Below are positions 1 to 9,541 of a DNA stretch of 39,246 nucleotides, one piece after another. Location of the stretch: positions 1 to 39,246 of the forward strand of contig JAGNEJ010000042.1 in the NCBI GenBank assembly GCA_018003315.1, given 5' to 3'. Both the position numbers and the translations under genes were made by a program. Numbering within the stretch: position 1 is the first letter of the stretch; the number at the start of each line of letters is the position of its first letter. Below the pieces are notes generated by a model that had not been told where the DNA came from, searched no databases, and was given only the letters and a program-made list of their open reading frames with translations. Origin of the DNA: Verrucomicrobiales bacterium (GTDB taxonomy: Bacteria; Verrucomicrobiota; Verrucomicrobiia; Verrucomicrobiales; V1-33).

Positions 1-1097
<1,097 letters not shown>

Positions 1098-1141
1098 TCA
1101 GCACGCCGGTTTCCACCCCGCATTTGCTGGTCCGGGGGGCG

Positions 1142-1170
1142 TTGACACACGTCAAGCCGCTGGCGACGGT
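1142..1170 (+). promoter_or_regulatory. Possible promoter just ahead of the PPC-domain gene
   Basis: A perfect TTGACA lies at 1142-1147, inside a small palindrome (TTGAC-ACAC-GTCAA, 1142-1155). A 17-bp spacer leads to a poor -10 (GACGGT, 1165-1170). The predicted transcription start falls on or next to the ATG at 1176, which would make the transcript leaderless. The -10 is weak, so this is tentative. Confidence 0.3.
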
Positions 1171-1175
1171 GCCCG

Positions 1176-3626
1176 ATGAACCGCACCCTAGCCACTCTAG
1201 CCGGAGGCTTCCTTTTTGGCACCTGCGCGCTGCCTGCCGCCAGCCCGACGCTCAATCTGGTCCTGCCCAGGGGGGCGCAGCGGGGAACGGATGCCGTTTT
1301 GGAATTTCAGGGAGACCGGCTCGGCGACGCGGAGCAGGTGGTTTCCTATTCGCCGGAGCTGAAAGTGACTGCGTTCAAAGTGGAGAGCCCGCAAAAAATC
1401 ACGGCTACCGTGCACATCGAACCGACCGCCGTGCTGGGCGAACATCTCTTTCGGGTGCGGACGAAAAGCGGCCTCACCTATGCCCGGACCTTCTGGATTG
1501 GCCAGTTTCCCTGCGTGGACGAAAAGGAGCCGAACACCCAGTTCGACCAGGCTCAGGAAGTGCCCGTCAATTCGACGGTCCACGGCGTCACCGAAAACGA
1601 GGATGTCGATTATTTCAAAGTGCAGGCAAAAAAAGGCGAACGCCTGAGCGTGGAAGTGGAGGGCATCCGCCTGGGCACCACCAACATGGATCCCTATATC
1701 GGCATCCTCGACAGCCGGCGCTTCGAACTCGCCACCTGTGACGATTCCTCCCTCCACATGCAGGACCCCTGCACCAGCATTCTCGTGCCGGAGGACGGCG
1801 TCTATTTCGTGGAAGTTAGGGATTCCTCGTATGTCGGCAATGGCAACTGCCGCTACCGCGTGCACATCGGAAATTTCCCGCGGCCCAGCGTGGTTTTTCC
1901 CGCAGGCGGCAAGGCGGGGACGGAAATCGACCTGACCTATCTGGGTGATCCGGCAGGGTCGATCAGCCAGAAAGTGCGCATCCCGGCGACGCCAGGGGAG
2001 GAATTGCGGCTCTTTGCCAGCGCCGGGAACCTGTCTGCGCCCTCGCCAAACGTCTTTCGCATCAGCGCACTGGACAATGCACTGGAAGCGGAGCCCAACA
2101 ACAGCCATGCCGAGGCCAAAAACCAGGCAGCCCCGCCTGCACTGCCCTTCGCCTTCAATGGCATCATCGCAAAGGCCGCGGACGAGGACTGGTTCAAGTT
2201 CACTGCTAAAAAAGACCAGCGCTTTGATTTCCAGGTGCATGCGCGGGGGATTCGCAGCCCGCTGGATGCGGTGCTGGAGATTTTCAACAAGGACGGCGGC
2301 GGCATCGGCGGGAACGACGACAGCGGCACCAATCCTGACAGCAAGGTGGGCGGCTGGGCCTGTCCGGCCGACGGTGAATACTATCTGCGGGTGCGCGACC
2401 ACCTGGCCCGCGGCGGACCGGAGTTCGTTTATCGCGTGGAAGCGGCCCCGGCGGCTCCTGACATCAGCGCCTACATCACCCGCCAGGACCGCAATGACAC
2501 GCAGCTGCGCAGCGCCCTGGTGGTCGCGCGGGGCAACACCATTGCCACTCCAGTGAATGCAGACCGCGCCAACTGCGGCGGGGAAATCCTCTTTGAAACT
2601 CCGAACCTCCCTGCGGGGGTCACGTTCAGCCATGTGCCCCTGCCTGCCAACCTGGGACAGTATGTCATCAGCTTCACCGCGGCGGCGGATGCGCCGCTGG
2701 GCGTCAGCATGGTCAACATTGTTCCAAAACTGGCGGATCCCAAAACGCCCCTCACCGGCCACTGGCGGCAGAACTACGAATTCGTTCAGGGCGAACCCAA
2801 CAACACACCCTACTACGTGACCACTCTGCACACCCTGCCGGTGTGCGTCGTGGAGGAGCTGCCCTACACTCTGGAAATCGTCAAGCCGGCCGTGCCGCTG
2901 GTCCAAAGCGGCAACATGGATTTGAAAATCCTGGCGAAACGAAAGCAGGGGTTCACCAAGCCGATCAGCGTGCGCATGCTCTGGAATCCTCCTGGCATCA
3001 GCAGCACTGGGGCCGTGAACATTCCGGAAAACGGCGCTGAGTGCAATTATCAGCTCAACTGCGCCGGAGGTGCTGAACTCAAAACCTGGAAAATCGCCGT
3101 CACCGGAGACAGCGACTCCGGTCAGGGGCCGATCGCCGTTTCCAGTCCGCTGTGCGATCTCACCGTGGCACCGCCCTACCTGAGCATGAAAATCGAAATG
3201 GGTGCCGTGGAGCGCGGCAAGCCGGGGGAACTGCTCTGCAAGCTGGAACAGGCCAAGCCATTTCAGGGCAAGGCCAAGGTGACCCTCTTCGGCCTTCCGG
3301 CGAAAACCACCACCGTCGAAACGGAAATCTCCGCCACCGACAAGGAACTGCGTTTCCCCATCACCACCACTGCGGAGACGCCGGTGGGCAAGCACCAGAA
3401 TTTGTTCTGCAGCGTGGTCTTGCTGGAAAACGGCGTACCCATCCCGCACATCGTCGGCCAGGGCGGCATCCTGCGCATTGATCCCCCGCCCCCGGCACCT
3501 CCGCCGGAGGTGGCCAAAGCGGCCGCTCCCGCCCCCGCTCCAGTGGCGCAGGCTGCCGCGCCGCCCGCGCCGAAGCCGCTCAGCCGCCTGGAACAATTGC
3601 GCCAGCAGCAGGCTGGCAAAAAATAG
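1176..3626 (+). CDS. Secreted PPC-domain protein, function unknown
   Basis: 816-residue exported protein with an N-terminal signal peptide (about residues 1-22, ending A-L-P-A-A-S). Two pre-peptidase C-terminal (PPC) type beta-sandwich domains can be seen. The first, about 117-232, begins E-K-E-P-N-T-Q and contains D-V-D-Y-F-K-V and D-G-V-Y-F-V-E-V-R-D. The second, about 303-420, begins E-A-E-P-N-N-S and contains D-E-D-W-F-K-F and D-G-E-Y-Y-L-R-V-R-D. The remainder is beta-rich, and the last ~50 residues are Pro/Ala-rich. PPC domains usually accompany secreted hydrolases, and such multi-PPC proteins without an enzyme domain are common in Planctomycetes and Verrucomicrobia. No catalytic domain is recognisable here. 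It stands alone between divergent gdhA and a convergent gene. Its role (surface or matrix binding) is inference. Confidence 0.85.
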   Translation: MNRTLATLAGGFLFGTCALPAASPTLNLVLPRGAQRGTDAVLEFQGDRLGDAEQVVSYSPELKVTAFKVESPQKITATVHIEPTAVLGEHLFRVRTKSGLTYARTFWIGQFPCVDEKEPNTQFDQAQEVPVNSTVHGVTENEDVDYFKVQAKKGERLSVEVEGIRLGTTNMDPYIGILDSRRFELATCDDSSLHMQDPCTSILVPEDGVYFVEVRDSSYVGNGNCRYRVHIGNFPRPSVVFPAGGKAGTEIDLTYLGDPAGSISQKVRIPATPGEELRLFASAGNLSAPSPNVFRISALDNALEAEPNNSHAEAKNQAAPPALPFAFNGIIAKAADEDWFKFTAKKDQRFDFQVHARGIRSPLDAVLEIFNKDGGGIGGNDDSGTNPDSKVGGWACPADGEYYLRVRDHLARGGPEFVYRVEAAPAAPDISAYITRQDRNDTQLRSALVVARGNTIATPVNADRANCGGEILFETPNLPAGVTFSHVPLPANLGQYVISFTAAADAPLGVSMVNIVPKLADPKTPLTGHWRQNYEFVQGEPNNTPYYVTTLHTLPVCVVEELPYTLEIVKPAVPLVQSGNMDLKILAKRKQGFTKPISVRMLWNPPGISSTGAVNIPENGAECNYQLNCAGGAELKTWKIAVTGDSDSGQGPIAVSSPLCDLTVAPPYLSMKIEMGAVERGKPGELLCKLEQAKPFQGKAKVTLFGLPAKTTTVETEISATDKELRFPITTTAETPVGKHQNLFCSVVLLENGVPIPHIVGQGGILRIDPPPPAPPPEVAKAAAPAPAPVAQAAAPPAPKPLSRLEQLRQQQAGKK

Positions 3627-3706
3627 CGGCGGGAAGCACCCGGCTGCGCACCGGCTGGAAGTCGGCGTCACGGTCCCGCACCGTGTGATTCCGGCAAACG
3701 AACATC

Positions 3707-4573
3707 CTATCGTTTTTTCCGATCCTGCTTCGGTGATACTTTCCCGCCCCTTGCGGTCTTTTTCGCGATTTTTTTCTTCGCGATCTTTTTTGCCGGCGTC
3801 TTTTTTTTGGCGACCGTTTTGGCAGGCGGGGCGGGAGCCTCCGCGGCGCCGCCGATTTCCACGCCAAAGAGGGCGGAAAGGTCGGATGGCTCAATGGCGG
3901 TCGCACGTTCAGCCGACTGGCTGGCTGGAGTGGTCAGTTCCTGCACCGCCGATGCAGCGGTTCCTGTCAGCTCACCGGCATCCACCTGGCGCAACTCGAA
4001 AAAGAGCCCCGGGGCAGCATCCAGTCTGGCACCCACCGCATAGAGCGTGGCCGCACAGTGTTTGCACAGACTCGCCCAGTCCGGACAGGTGCAACTGAAC
4101 TGGATTTCGGCCGGCGTTGGAAACAATCCGTGCTTCAAGTCGGTGACCTCCTTCATGATTTCCGCACTGAAGGTTCCCGCCAGCAGCTCCACCAGGCTGC
4201 CGATGCCTCCGTGGCATCGCCGTTTCAATTCCTTCCAGCGTTTTTCAGCCAGCGGCTTCACCGACACCACCACGTCATAGAGTTCCCTCCCCGCCACCAC
4301 GCTGGAAATTTTTCCCGCGCTGAGCGCGAGGTCCAGCACCTTGCCGCCCCGGAAATACGTCCTGCCCCGCGGCATGCGGGATTCATAGTCGCTGTAGGCC
4401 ATCAGGTTCCGGTTCCACGCCTGCCCCCAGAACGTGGCGCTCAGATCGCGGGTTTTCGCGCCGGGCAGGACCGGCACCAGGGCTTCACCCTGTTTGCGGC
4501 GCTTGGCGATCTGCCGTTCCACTCTGGCCTCGATATCGGCCTTCGATTCGTAATTTTGATACCACCAGCTCAT
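3707..4573 (-). CDS. SWIM zinc-finger protein with lysine-rich tail
   Basis: 288 residues, started at the ATG at 4573 (M-S-W-W-Y-Q) because homologous SWIM proteins of this class begin near that W-W-x motif; an upstream in-frame ATG at 4612 is less likely. The SWIM motif C-x-C-x(6)-C-x-H is intact in the central part (C-T-C-P-D-W-A-S-L-C-K-H). The C-terminal ~50 residues are Ala/Lys/Pro repeats (K-K-K-T-P-A-K-K type) like histone H1 tails and should bind nucleic acid non-specifically. In many bacteria this protein family is encoded next to a SNF2-type helicase and is thought to help it bind DNA; no helicase gene is present here. It lies downstream of the AsmA-like gene on the same strand with a 119-bp gap. 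Confidence 0.8.
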   Translation of the reverse strand: MSWWYQNYESKADIEARVERQIAKRRKQGEALVPVLPGAKTRDLSATFWGQAWNRNLMAYSDYESRMPRGRTYFRGGKVLDLALSAGKISSVVAGRELYDVVVSVKPLAEKRWKELKRRCHGGIGSLVELLAGTFSAEIMKEVTDLKHGLFPTPAEIQFSCTCPDWASLCKHCAATLYAVGARLDAAPGLFFELRQVDAGELTGTAASAVQELTTPASQSAERATAIEPSDLSALFGVEIGGAAEAPAPPAKTVAKKKTPAKKIAKKKIAKKTARGGKVSPKQDRKKR

Positions 4574-4692
4574 GGGAAAAATTGGGTGCGGCGGAAACTG
4601 CCGGTGGTCCACCTTCGCCCCTAGATTCGTTTTCGCCTAAAAAAAAGCACCGATTTTCCGAGGCGACCGTCTCTTGGTTAGGCTGGTTCCGA

Positions 4693-6129
4693 TTACTGCG
4701 GAGCCGGTTCGGATTCCGGTGTCGGCTTGGCCACGGGAAATTTCGCCGCCAGGTCGTCGGCGGGTTGGTCTTCGGTGCCCCCCAGGTTCACTTCGATGAC
4801 ATCCAGGCCGTCCTCTTCGCCGGAGAATTCGGGGAGGTTTTTTTCCACGGTATTGAGGGCAAGCCGGAGCCGACCTTCCATCCGCCCGTCCGCAAAAAGA
4901 GTGACTTCACCGGCGAGCCGGGCTTCGCCCTGCCGGTTGCCGTTGATGTCATAGATGCGCAGCTGCGACGGAGTGCGGCGGAACTTTGCGCTGAACTGCC
5001 GAAACTCCAGTTTTTGATAGAGTTCCGTCTTGAAAAACCCTGACAACACGGCCAGGCCGGGAAAGTTTTCCAGCACCAGGCCGTCGATGGAAAATTCCCC
5101 GGTGAGTTCCTCCTCGAAACCGGGCTTGGCAGTGAATGCCAGCTTTCCGGGAATGAATTTGCCGTGGACGCGCTTCTGCCAGGCGGGGCGGAGGATGTCC
5201 TTCAACTGGCAGGGGTCGATGTCGATTTTCAACTCCGCCGAGGCTCCGTCACGCCCGAAATGGATTCCGCCGCTTGCCATCAGGTGCCGGTCTTCCGCCA
5301 TCCGCAGACGAGCGCTTTCGATTTTCAATTCACCGGCGGCATACGTTGCGGTCAGCGTCACCAGGGGCATTTCCCCCCAGGTGGGACTGGAGAAGCGCCC
5401 GCCGGTGGCGCTCAATTCCAGCGTTTCCTTGCGATAGGAACCCCGGGCTTTCATTTCGACCAACCGGGTCGGCTGGTTGCGGCTGTCCGGCCAGGTCACA
5501 TCCAGTTGGTCCACCAGCAGGCTCTTCACCACCACGGCGTTGGGCTGTGCGGACACTCCCAGGCGAAATCCATCGCTCCCCGCAGCGTCCCGCACCACCA
5601 GCGACGGGTCATCGTCCGCGCGGCGGGGGGCGGCGGGAATTTGGAATTCCAGCGCGGCTTTGCCCACGGTGAGCATCTCCGCATCCCATTCGTTGCGGAA
5701 GATGGAAACGGTGGAAAGTTCCGCGCTGAGGTTCTGCAGCAGGGCGTCTTTGAAAACATCGCCCGCTCCCTTGAAGTGGATGTTCGGGCAGTCCAGACCG
5801 CGCCAGCCCCGCGGGATGAAACGGTCGCAGTCCGCTTCCGCACGGGCCAGGGCGGACAATCGTCGGTTCGCCTCCTGCCGGAAGACTTCCCCTTTGATTC
5901 GCAGGCTGTTGAGCATCCCCACCACCAGCACTCCCACAAAGAGGAGCCCAACCAACACAATGGTTACCAGGAGCCACCGGTTCCGGCGCTGGCGGGTTTC
6001 CTTGACCGGCTGGTGGGAACGGCGGCGGCGGCGGCCTCCTCCATGCCCACCCGTTCCCCTGCCTTCGCGGAGGCGGTCCATCATTTCCTGCATGCTGTAG
6101 TGTTCCTTGCCTGGGTCGGTTTCGCTCAT
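4693..6129 (-). CDS. AsmA-like single-pass membrane protein
   Basis: 478 residues from the ATG at 6129 (M-S-E-T-D-P), chosen because the preceding residues look like read-through. The N-terminus is cytoplasmic with a Gly/Arg-rich stretch (about 24-50), followed by one membrane segment (about 52-74) and a large predicted periplasmic beta-rich part of ~400 residues. The repeated amphipathic strands, and phrases such as V-H-G-K-F-I-P-G-K-L and F-S-I-D-G-L-V-L-E-N, recall AsmA/TamB-like proteins, which bridge inner and outer membrane and affect lipid or outer-membrane protein traffic. The gene follows the secretin on the same strand with a 110-bp gap and may belong to the same transcript. The AsmA link is by sequence style, not by a diagnostic motif. 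Confidence 0.6.
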   Translation of the reverse strand: MSETDPGKEHYSMQEMMDRLREGRGTGGHGGGRRRRRSHQPVKETRQRRNRWLLVTIVLVGLLFVGVLVVGMLNSLRIKGEVFRQEANRRLSALARAEADCDRFIPRGWRGLDCPNIHFKGAGDVFKDALLQNLSAELSTVSIFRNEWDAEMLTVGKAALEFQIPAAPRRADDDPSLVVRDAAGSDGFRLGVSAQPNAVVVKSLLVDQLDVTWPDSRNQPTRLVEMKARGSYRKETLELSATGGRFSSPTWGEMPLVTLTATYAAGELKIESARLRMAEDRHLMASGGIHFGRDGASAELKIDIDPCQLKDILRPAWQKRVHGKFIPGKLAFTAKPGFEEELTGEFSIDGLVLENFPGLAVLSGFFKTELYQKLEFRQFSAKFRRTPSQLRIYDINGNRQGEARLAGEVTLFADGRMEGRLRLALNTVEKNLPEFSGEEDGLDVIEVNLGGTEDQPADDLAAKFPVAKPTPESEPAPQ

Positions 6130-6239
6130 TCGAATTCGGATGCTAGGGGGTTGGCCCGCCGCCGCTGGCGGAAACAATCCGGGCTGCAGGCATCATGCGC
6201 CAGCTTCCGCCCGGAGGCAACCGCTGTCCGCCGCACCGC

Positions 6240-8726
6240 TCAGGGGTTGTCCTGCGGGGCGGTTTCCCGCTGCGCCATTTCCCGGATGGCCATGCCCGCC
6301 GGGTCGATCACCTTCACCTGCACGAAGAACAGAATTGCCTTGCGGCTGGATTCCTTGACGCTGCTGCGGAACAGCCGACCCACCAGCGGCAGATCGCCCA
6401 GAATGGGAATCTTGTCTTCGATGGCGCTTTCCCGCATTTCCTGCAGACCGCCGATCACCAGGGTATTTCCATCATAAACCGTCACCGCCGTCTGGGGCAT
6501 GCGCATGGTGCTGAACACCGGACGCAATATGGCATTTCTGGTCAGGATGATCCGTTCACCTGCTGAATAGGAATTGATGGGAGTGCCGTAGTTGATAAAT
6601 CCATCGAACGTCACAAATTCCGGAGCAAGGGTCAGATCCACCTGGCTGCCGTCCTCGGAAATGGTGGCTTCCACTTCCAGCAGGCTGCCCGTGGCGCGGC
6701 TTTCAAACGAAGTCGGAGTCGCCGGAGTCACCGGAGCCGCAGCGCCCGGAGTGCCCTGGAAGGTCTGCGGAATCTGCGGCGGATCGTAATCCGTGGGATA
6801 CAGAATTTCCCGCACCGAGGCGGCCTTGGCGATCTGTCCGCTCTTCACCACCACGGTGTTGGAGGAGGAAACGTCGATTCCCTTTTTCTGGTTGAGCGCC
6901 CGGATCACCACCTGAAACTGCGGGTCGGTAAACGCGCCGATCAGGGCGAACATCCCCGGGCTGCGCCGGGTGGGTTCACCCAGGTAGCGGTCCTTGGTGA
7001 GCAGGTCGTCGATGGACGTGTGCGTCTTGAGATCGCCGCTGGAACGGTTTCCCGCCGTCATGGGAAACGTGCCGATGGGCTCCTGCAACACTCCGAACGC
7101 ACTGGGCGTGCCGGCGGGGGCAAACAGTGGATAGTCCAGCGAGGGCACCGTGGACCGGCCCGTATTTCCATAAGTGCCGCCGGAGCCGAACATCCGGCCT
7201 CCGCCCACGTTGAAATAGCCCATCAGCCAGTCGAAGCCCAGTTCCTTCAGGCGGTTTTCCGACGCCTGGAGGATCGTCATCCGCACCTCCACCTGCCGCG
7301 GGGATTTCTGTTTGAGCTGGTCCACCAGCGTCTGCACCAGGTCGAGGTTGGCTTCGGTATTGCGCACGATGAGCCGACCGGAACTGCGCTCAAAATCCGC
7401 GGTGGCTCCCTGCGGAAATGGAACGCCGCTGCGTTCCAGAAACTCCCTGGCATTGACTTTCCTGACTTTGAGTCCGGAGGCGGCATCCTCCCCGGCCCCG
7501 CCCGCGGCAAACGGGTCATCGCCGCCGGCGGCTTCCTCGCCCATCGGCGCACTGGAAAGAAATCCCGGCGGTACATTGTAGGAGCGCACCTCCAGCTTCT
7601 CGCTGGCCAGTGCTTTGGTGGAAATGACCACCACGGACCCGGTGCGTTTCCATTTGGTGCCGGTCTGTTCGGCGATGTAGTTGAGCAGTTGTTCCAGGGG
7701 AATTTCCCGCAGGTCCAGCGTGACCCTGGGGAGCTTGTCCGCAGTGGTGTCGCCCAGCCGCAGGACAAAGTTCACGTTCGATTTTCCGCCGCTGACTTCG
7801 CGGGTTTTGGCGTTGAGGTATTGGACCACATCATCCAGCGACGCATCCTCAAAGCCCACTTTGGGAAATACAACGTCCCGCAGCACCGCCGCTCTCCCTT
7901 CACCGCCCTCCGCCGTGAGCGGTGCATCCGGGAGTTTTGGTCCGAACGAGGTCGCCGGCACCATCGTTTCCCAGTTGCGATCCACGTCCGCCATGGCCTT
8001 CTGGCGGGTGTGGTCGCGGGCCGCCAGCAGATAGTCGTCGATGAGCCGTTCGCACTTTTCCAAACCGCGGCGTGCGGCCACGTTGTGAGGGTCGGTTTGC
8101 AGGATCTGGTTGTAGGCAGCCTTGGCCGCGTTAAAATCCCCGAGATTCACCTGACCCTCGGCCAGTTGGAACAGCCGCCGCACCGTTTCCACCTCGGTGG
8201 CATGGGCGGGAGTCATCGCCGGATTGAACCGGTCCGGGTCCTGCAACTGCCGCTTCAATTCCACCGCTCCAGAGTGGGTTGGCAGGTAGTTGGCATCCAG
8301 CACCGTGTCCAGCAGGTGGTTAGCCTCGTCGAACTTTCCGTCCTTCCCCAGCTTGCGGGCCTGCGCCACGGAAGCGTCGGCAAAACGCCCCAGCGCCGCT
8401 TCCCGGTGCCGCTGCACCATCGGCGCCTGCGGGAGCAAATCCACCGCCTGTCGGAATTTTTCCACCGCCTGGGCGAAATCCTTTTCCGCCATCGCCTTGT
8501 CCCCTTCCTGGATGAGTGCCGTCGCCTCCTGCGTGCGTTGGGTGCGTTTCAAAATCTCCTGCTCGATCGGCCCGGAAAGCTTCGCAGGCGGTTCGATGGG
8601 GGAGCGTTCCTCAGGACCGGCAAACCCGGATGGGGCCGCGCCGGTCCATGCCAGCAGGACCAGGGCGCTGAGGACAGCACGTCTTTTTGCAGGATGCCGG
8701 ACGTGGGTCAGCACTCGCTTCAGCAT
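6240..8726 (-). CDS. TPR-secretin of the type IV pilus/type II secretion class (Amuc_1098-like)
   Basis: 828-residue outer-membrane secretin. The ATG at 8726 gives a normal signal peptide (M-L-K-R-V-L, hydrophobic stretch, cleavage near G-F-A-G). Domain order: TPR-like helical repeats (about 50-230), an N0/STN-type domain (about 290-380, with V-G-F-E-D-A-S-L-D-D-V-V-Q-Y-L and T-L-D-L-R-E-I-P-L), an N1-type ring domain (about 430-520), then the secretin core with the family signature P-I-L-G-D-L-P-L-V-G-R-L-F-R near the C-terminus. TPR repeats ahead of a secretin core are typical of the verrucomicrobial PilQ-like family represented by Akkermansia Amuc_1098. Unlike in Akkermansia, no PilM/N/O-type genes are adjacent. 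It diverges from rex. Confidence 0.88.
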   Translation of the reverse strand: MLKRVLTHVRHPAKRRAVLSALVLLAWTGAAPSGFAGPEERSPIEPPAKLSGPIEQEILKRTQRTQEATALIQEGDKAMAEKDFAQAVEKFRQAVDLLPQAPMVQRHREAALGRFADASVAQARKLGKDGKFDEANHLLDTVLDANYLPTHSGAVELKRQLQDPDRFNPAMTPAHATEVETVRRLFQLAEGQVNLGDFNAAKAAYNQILQTDPHNVAARRGLEKCERLIDDYLLAARDHTRQKAMADVDRNWETMVPATSFGPKLPDAPLTAEGGEGRAAVLRDVVFPKVGFEDASLDDVVQYLNAKTREVSGGKSNVNFVLRLGDTTADKLPRVTLDLREIPLEQLLNYIAEQTGTKWKRTGSVVVISTKALASEKLEVRSYNVPPGFLSSAPMGEEAAGGDDPFAAGGAGEDAASGLKVRKVNAREFLERSGVPFPQGATADFERSSGRLIVRNTEANLDLVQTLVDQLKQKSPRQVEVRMTILQASENRLKELGFDWLMGYFNVGGGRMFGSGGTYGNTGRSTVPSLDYPLFAPAGTPSAFGVLQEPIGTFPMTAGNRSSGDLKTHTSIDDLLTKDRYLGEPTRRSPGMFALIGAFTDPQFQVVIRALNQKKGIDVSSSNTVVVKSGQIAKAASVREILYPTDYDPPQIPQTFQGTPGAAAPVTPATPTSFESRATGSLLEVEATISEDGSQVDLTLAPEFVTFDGFINYGTPINSYSAGERIILTRNAILRPVFSTMRMPQTAVTVYDGNTLVIGGLQEMRESAIEDKIPILGDLPLVGRLFRSSVKESSRKAILFFVQVKVIDPAGMAIREMAQRETAPQDNP

Positions 8727-8797
8727 GGGAATTTCATTCTTCAGGGTGGAGGGCAGATGGGCAGCCAAAGTGGCCCAGCCTAGCGGGGAACTTCCGG

Positions 8798-8803
8798 ATT
8801 GTA
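8798..8803 (-). promoter_or_regulatory. Possible -10 element for the secretin gene
   Basis: The minus strand reads TACAAT here, five of six matches to the consensus -10, about 72 bp ahead of the secretin ATG. No convincing -35 lies at the proper distance, so the assignment is weak. Confidence 0.3.
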
Positions 8804-8896
8804 ACCTCAAAAGTTGGAAAAATTTTCCCTCAATTTCGCCCCGGACTTCTGGCCCGCCAGAAATCCCCTGACGATGCCTTGCAATGTGGCGGAACT

Positions 8897-8912
8897 TTGC
8901 GAATTTTCACAA
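8897..8912 (+). promoter_or_regulatory. Candidate Rex operator ahead of rex
   Basis: TTGCGAA-TT-TTCACAA is a near-perfect inverted repeat, 14 bp before the rex ATG. Its arms match the Rex half-site TTGTGAA/TTCACAA with one mismatch. The usual spacing between these arms is about 4 bp and here it is 2 bp. A poor -35 (TTGCAA, 8879-8884) would place the -10 inside the palindrome, which fits autorepression relieved by NADH. Shared half-sites are seen; function is inferred. Confidence 0.4.
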
Positions 8913-8926
8913 TCTTCCTGCCAAAC

Positions 8927-9541
8927 ATGCTGCAAAAGCCCGACATTCCCCGCAAAACTGTTTACCGGCTTTCGATCTACCAGCGGTGCCTGCAGCATCT
9001 CAAATCCACCGGCACCACCACCGTTTCCTCCGCCGCACTGTCGAAGGCGGCGGGCGTCAAGCCCGCGCAGTTGCGCAAGGACCTGGCGCACTTTGGGCAG
9101 TTCGGCACGCGGGGGCTGGGCTACAGCGTGGACGGGCTTTCCGCCCAGCTCACCGAGGTGCTCGGCACCGCCAGGCTGCAGCCGGTCATCCTGGTGGGCA
9201 CGGGAAATCTCGGTTCCGCGCTGCTCCATTACGGCGGATTCAACAAGGAGGGATTCGAAATCACTGCCGCCTTCGATCTCCATCCGGGTCGGGTTCATGG
9301 CCGGGTGCCGGTGCTGCCCATTTCCGAAATGAAGGACTTCATCGTCCGCCACACCGTCAAAATGGCCATCCTCGCCATTCCGGCTCATGCCGCCCAGGGC
9401 GTGGTCAACATCCTGGTGACTGCTGGCGTGCAGGCGATCCTCAATTTCGCCCCCACGTTCCTCGATGTGCCGGAAGGCGTCTGGGTCAACAACGTGGACC
9501 TGGCCGTCGAACTGGAAAACCTCAGCTATTTCATCCGCTAG
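8927..9541 (+). CDS. rex: Redox-sensing transcriptional repressor Rex
   Basis: 204 residues, normal for Rex (about 205-215). The N-terminal winged helix (about 1-75) includes P-R-K-T-V-Y-R-L-S-I-Y and the typical Q-L-R-K-D-L-A-H-F-G-Q-F-G recognition region. The Rossmann domain follows with V-G-T-G-N-L-G-S-A-L, and a C-terminal helix for dimer swapping. Rex binds DNA when the NADH/NAD+ ratio is low and leaves it when NADH rises, controlling fermentation and respiration genes. The ATG at 8927 is used because the upstream in-frame extension is out of family. A candidate operator sits just upstream. The stop codon overlaps the GTG start of the next gene by one base (TAGTG), so translation is coupled to the ROK kinase. 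Confidence 0.93.
   Translation: MLQKPDIPRKTVYRLSIYQRCLQHLKSTGTTTVSSAALSKAAGVKPAQLRKDLAHFGQFGTRGLGYSVDGLSAQLTEVLGTARLQPVILVGTGNLGSALLHYGGFNKEGFEITAAFDLHPGRVHGRVPVLPISEMKDFIVRHTVKMAILAIPAHAAQGVVNILVTAGVQAILNFAPTFLDVPEGVWVNNVDLAVELENLSYFIR

Noticed and set aside
1197-3671. 824-codon minus-strand open frame
   Set aside because: Fully antisense to the PPC-domain gene; its translation is His/Arg-rich with no recognisable pattern.
3669-3685. Terminator hairpin after the PPC-domain gene
   Set aside because: CACGGT-N5-ACCGTG can pair, but no T-run follows within a useful distance.
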